Positions 55,811-61,800 of a DNA stretch of 64,000 nt are shown here, in pieces. A program made the position numbers and the translations under genes. Location: the NCBI RefSeq assembly GCF_001039355.2, contig NW_019776031.1, forward strand, positions 53,314 to 117,313. The letters are read 5' to 3'. This DNA comes from Lingula anatina. Its lineage: Eukaryota; Brachiopoda; Lingulata; Lingulida; Lingulidae. The notes under the pieces were generated by a model. It was not told the origin of the DNA and made no database searches. It saw only the letters and a program-made list of their open reading frames with translations. The stretch's first letter is position 1. The number at the start of each line of letters is the position of its first letter.

Positions 55811-58800
55811 ATATATTTTGTAAGTGATTTATTCTCATATTTCAAAATGGCCCAATTTGACACGCTAGTAGTCATCAGTAACTGCACTATATCGTTCACT
55901 GCTCTATAAATATTCATAAACAGTAATTACTGGTCAGGAGCACCTGTTCTTTGACCAGTATACTAATGGGCAGAGTGGACATTAAAATTGGACATAACAG
56001 CTGCCCTGGCAGTGGTCAGGAGGAGTGGACACTGTCCACCACAGACATTGTACTGGCCATTACTGGTCTCTCTGAGCTGCAGTTCATCATCTAATGGCTT
56101 ATATTTGGAGAATTTTCCTTTTGAAAAGTGAACCGTCATTTGTGTTTATTTTGTCGTTGTTATTTTAAGATATTTCTGAAAAATATGAATGATTGTGAAA
56201 ATTCTACTGATAGGGGAAAAATTAGGGGAAATAAAGGGGAAATTAGGGGAAGTTAACTTCATGTGTAGCAGGTGTCTTACTCATTTATAATGCAAATAAA
56301 TTACTGTTTGTTTGGACCACAGTGTGAAATACTAAATGGTGATGGTAAAGAGTGAGAAATGAGTATTTTACTTTAAGCATTAATACCATGCATGTGTTAC
56401 TTACATATTATTTGCACAAAAGATGTATAAATCATTAGAATAAGGATGAATTTTGCTTTTCAATTTTGTTATTTTTGCTGATTTTCCAGAACAAATTTAA
56501 GCAATAAATGGTGATCTTTTTAATACCCCATTCTTTAGCATGAAAAAGAACATTTTTAGATGCTAAGTTTAACTCAGTAATAATGTATAAAATTTAAATG
56601 AAATTAATATGAATAAAATTTTTTAATATTTTGTTTACAGAATTCCAATATGCACAATGAAGCCAAATTGACTACTCAAAAAGCAAGAAAATTAAATATC
56701 ATCTTATAATGAAAGTACTTTCTAAATTTTAAAGCATGCTTTGCAGCAATAATTCTTTTTTTTTTTTTTAAAGCAGCTAAAAAAGATTTCATCTTTGTAT
56801 TTGTGTAAAGCACATCTCAGTTTCTTTATCTAATTGAAATTTTATTTTCAGCTAAGAAATGATAGGCAAAGGACTGCCACTAATTATGCAATTAACCTGT
56901 TTTTCGTGCTTGTCTGTGGTCCTAATTCTACCTCATTTGATAACTAGGCAAATCAGTCAAGAATTTTCTGAAGGAAAAAGGGGTATACAGTTCTTGTTTC
57001 ATTATCTGTGAGACCACAATATATTCTGGATCTGATGTCATTGTATGTTTGCCAGCTCTTTTTTTTTTTTTTTTTTCATGGGCAAAATATTAGCACCAGT
57101 AACAATCATTGAAGATTTTCCAGAACAGAAGTAAACAAATTAAATCTACTTGGGATGTGAAAAAAATTTTCTTTTACTTAGGCAAAAATTATCTTATATC
57201 ATACAGTGCTCCAAAATTTAATTTTTAAATTGTTGTGTTGAAGTCAGTAGTGCTTAAATAAATCAGTCAAAATATTTTAGAAAACAACATGTTTGTTTGA
57301 ATGAGAGTGAAATATTTGTTTGTCTGCAGTATTTCAAAACACTGTGATTTTGTTTCTTTCAAATCAACTGAAGGTGAAGTGGAATACCTAAAATAATATG
57401 GTACACAATTAGGAGAGACTTCTGCACATATTTAATGTTTTCAATTTATAAATTTTTATTTTTATCTATTCTTTAATCTCTTAAAGCAAAGGAACTCAAG
57501 AAAAGTAAAACTGCTTCATCTAATGTAGGGCATTATGTTTTTGTTAACTTAATTGAAGAGAAAGAAAAAAAGGCATTTTTGCATATTCAATAATTCAAAA
57601 TATGTTCACTTTTTTATTTGCTTTTGGTTATTGACTTTTAATAATTCCATTATGTAATTATATTATAATTATAATATTCATTTCTTGCTACCAAAAGTAG
57701 TCCAACTATACAGTGAAATATATGTCACTATGTGAACAGCAAGAGAATTGTAGAAAATTGTAGATAAAATTATATAAAATTCTTATAAATGAAACAAAGA
57801 ATCTAGCGATAAAAGTTACCAGGTATCTAAAATATTCACCTGCGCCTTACTGACATTGAAGGAAAACGGTGTCTTGAAATTGTATAACATGAGGAAAACA
57901 AACAGGCAGCGTGTTGAGCTGAAGTTGAGTAATATTATCCAAACCCAGACAGATTTACCCACAATCGGATATCATCAACAATTACTTAGACAAGCTTTAA
58001 GTAATGTTACAAAATAATACAGGGGTATTACATTGACTGCTTGTTATTGGACAGAATTGTGCAATGTCGTCTGCTCCTGTTTCTATGGTTACTCGTACAG
58101 AATGTTTGTACGCATTGGGACCTATGTCACAAAATCAATTTAACCTGGGTTTTGGTCTGAACTTTCACACCAAAATTTTGTCTCTTTTGACCCAAGAAAA
58201 ATCAGTATTACTCCAAATTAAATGAATTTTTTGTCTGCTTCATAAGAATTAAGGAATACATGGCTTAAGTTTCAGACCATTACTTTACTTACATGGACAA
58301 CTATGGAATTATCTTATACTGAATTGTACAAAAAAAATTAGCCTAAGGGAGTAAGACCAGTAATTGGGCTCAAGTTCTTTGGTGAATTTTATCCCCAGAA
58401 ACTGGGGAATGAGCACCAAATTTTCAGTCAGTTTTATGGACTGAAAGGTGCTGCCATCTGTAGGCAGAAAATGTAACTGAAAGTCTGCCTGTACGATAGA
58501 GAATTAACATTGATGAGTCCATCATATATTTAATATTATTTGAAAAATGATCAAAACCTTGTCTTTCAGGCTCAACAACTCGTCAAACCTTTTTAGAATT
58601 GATTTCATTTTAAATTATGATGTATATCATCTAAGTGGACTAAAAAACAAACTGATGGTGACATATAGTATTTATAACAGAATCAATAAGTGCATGCTTT
58701 CTCCGTATTTCCTTAAAGAACTCTCTTAAGGTGCATGGCAGTGATTTTTTTCTCTCATTTACAAGTAACACTCTCTTTATGATTTCAGACATTGCGTGTT

Positions 58801-61800
58801 CCCTTGAGTGCCAAATATGGCTGCCCCTCACCCACGACATGGGTCCTGGCCATCAACTCTCTCATCTCGGTGCTCATAGTGGGTCTGCCTGTGGCCAGGA
58901 AGCATGGTGAGTCAGCAAATTTGAACAGATTTTGATAACAGTTGTGATAGTCAGGTGTTATTTTAACTATCCAGAAAAGTTAGTGCAGGATTAATTTTAT
59001 CGTTCATATACAGTGAAAGATGTAGTTCATCCAGTGTTAAGGCAGATAAACTGAAAGGTTAGTGAAATGAAATTAATTAATGTGAACACACACACCCCCC
59101 CTTAAGATTTTTTGTTTGTATATTAAAATAATTTCTTCAAATATCTTTGCCTTTTCCATCCACTTGTGAATGAAAGTTTTTTACAGAGATGTAAGTGGAT
59201 AATACATGTATAGTGCTAATTAACCTTTAAACTATCTTTATCTTGGTAAAACAAGTGGCCTTTACCTTTAAAGAAACCATTCACATGATTTTGTCAAGAG
59301 AATAAACTATTAACAAATATTCAAGTTTCCGTTGCTGAGTTTTACTGTACTTTCTCAGTCACTATTGATTTCCAAAGTCAGAAATAATCTACATGTTCAC
59401 CAACAATACAGTCATTTGCATTCCTTGCATTTATAGTTTGCATAAAAATGCCATTCTTGGGCAGTGTATTCATACCATTATTTAAAGAGGATGTTGCATG
59501 TCCTTGAAATACATCTGCATGTAAAAGAACAGGCTAACTGTAAATATAATAGGATAATAATAGTTTGCTGAAACAGCAGCTAAATTCCAAGTTATTACTC
59601 TGCCTATATTTCATTGTGTCACAATATTCAGACGTCTGCCCCAGGAAGACAGTGTCTATGTTATTGCTTAATACTTTATTTCTATGAGATGTTCAATTCA
59701 TATATTTTCATTTCTTATGATTTACAAAATATGTGTGAATTAGTAATGTTGCATTTTCAGATACCGGTAGCTATTTGATTAAAAATTAATCATTTGAAAA
59801 AGCAAATATTTCAACATAGATTTGATTTAAGATAAACTGTATAAAACTGATTGCATATTGCTCTTGATTATAATAGCCAAGTGGCACTAACTTTATAGTA
59901 AACTAGATGTTGTAATTTAAATATGATGAAAAATGTGGCAGATATGAAGGTTTATTTATTTATTTATTTATTTGCTTTCCTTCAGATGTGGCTTACGAGG
60001 GTGTGTGGTCAGAGTTGGCTCACACACTGGAAGAATTCCTGTTCTCCAAACAGTAAGTTGAAAACTTAGGAAAGTCTTCTTGTTAGGCTGGTTTTAGACA
60101 ATTACAACTTATTTCATCTGGTTGTCTTAAGATTTGTGTTTACTTTTATTTGTGACAGCTGGAAAATTAACAGGTTGCACCAGATTTTTTGATTGATTTA
60201 TATGTGACAAGCACGGAATAACAGGCCCCACTGCTCCAAAGATAACAACCAAGATAGTTGATCTATATACTGTTTTGTTAATTCATTCACTTATTTTTTC
60301 AATTTTATTTTTAATTTCTGAACAAGTTTCTCACTTTTGATTCACTCTCACTGTTTGCTCTTCTTCAGCCCTACCCCTTCCACAGCATCAGTGGAAGACT
60401 ATCAGAGAGATGAGGCAATTGATTGTAGGGTAAGTGGTACATGCTCTCCCACCTGTTCTCTTGCTTGTGGACACAAGTCAAAATTGAGATTAAGAGAATA
60501 AGCTGAATACACAATGCTGTAGATTATGATGAACTGATGTATACTGATATATTACAAAAGGACAGCTAAAATGGGATTTTTTTCACAAAAATAACACCAA
60601 CATGTTTTTCTTTTGTATTCATCAATTCATCAAGTGCAAAAGGTAAATTTAATCCATTTAAATGTACATTTTTAAATGACTCGCTCACTGGGCTCAAGTC
60701 TATTTTCTAGGCCAGACCAATTAAATTTACCCTAAAAAAGATGGTTTCCTTGAACACATATCCACCAGAATGTACAGAATGTGTTTCAGTCTCACCTAAC
60801 ACAATTATGTGATCTGGGATGAGATTCTGCCACATTGTGCTGGCATTTTCGTTATAGATATATCAACCAACTTCCATACATTTTAAATAAAGATACTGGT
60901 TGCTTTTTTAAGTTATCTGTATTTTTAAATTATGTATTTTCTACTTATTTGGTATCCTTACATTTTTTAAGTAATCATCGTTGTAGTGCTCTTTTTTTCC
61001 ATATTTGGTGCCTTTGTATTTGCCAGCTTTGCTGTCTAGTATATAGATCTATTTAAATCTGTGCACAATTGCTCCAGGTTGTTCAGGTAATCCGGGATGA
61101 GATCCTGCCCTATGGCGCTGGCATGCCCAAGGAATTTGTCATCAAGATCATGCACATACTAAACCAGGGCTCCATACATGCAGCCACAACTGATGCTTTC
61201 ATAGGTACTGAAATTAACTGGGTTTCACACAGGCTGGAACTGTTGTTCCTACATGTACCTTAGGGACTTGAACGAGAAATTTTTGAAGGACTGGTAGAAT
61301 ATTGTGTTCAGTCAGTCCACAGGACCAGTAACAGTATTATGGGGTGGCCATTTTGAACTTACAGTAAAAGGTCCTTCTGTCCAAGAAATTTTTCATAATT
61401 GCTGGTCTGACTGTTTTAAAAGTCTTCAGCATGCCTGGTGGGTGGGATTCACTTAAACATGATAATTTGAACCAATTGACAAAGTTTTTGTCCAGATCCT
61501 CTTCAAGTTAAAATCTTTCACAGCTTTGTAATGAATTAATAATTCCACTAATTAATTTTTTTTAATTGAAGCAAAACATTACTTCATGTTTCATGTTTTA
61601 AGACCAAAAACGCAGTTACGAAACTGCTCTGAACTGTGTGTGTGTTTGTGTGTGTATGTATGTCTGTGTGTGTAAAACTAGCTGAAGGCCCAAATTCTTG
61701 TAGAACTGATCATATTGTCAGTTCTGTTCAGTATTTCCCAGCATTCCCTGTATTTTTCTCCCTTCAGATACAGACTCTAGTCGTAAGTTACGTGAAGAGT

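Larger units (their letters stand above)
41220..58788. other. Right part of MON2 intron 4, non-coding
   Basis: 17.6 kb with no recognisable exon. GC-richer patches with TGACCA/TGGTCA motifs (41260-41320, 43310, 44777, 44950-45130, 55930-56060) alternate with very AT-rich DNA (46000-51000, 54000-54350). A GC-richer block at 54410-54670 has CTCF-like and bZIP-like motifs. The right end, 56300-58788, is plain AT-rich intron. Confidence 0.6.
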
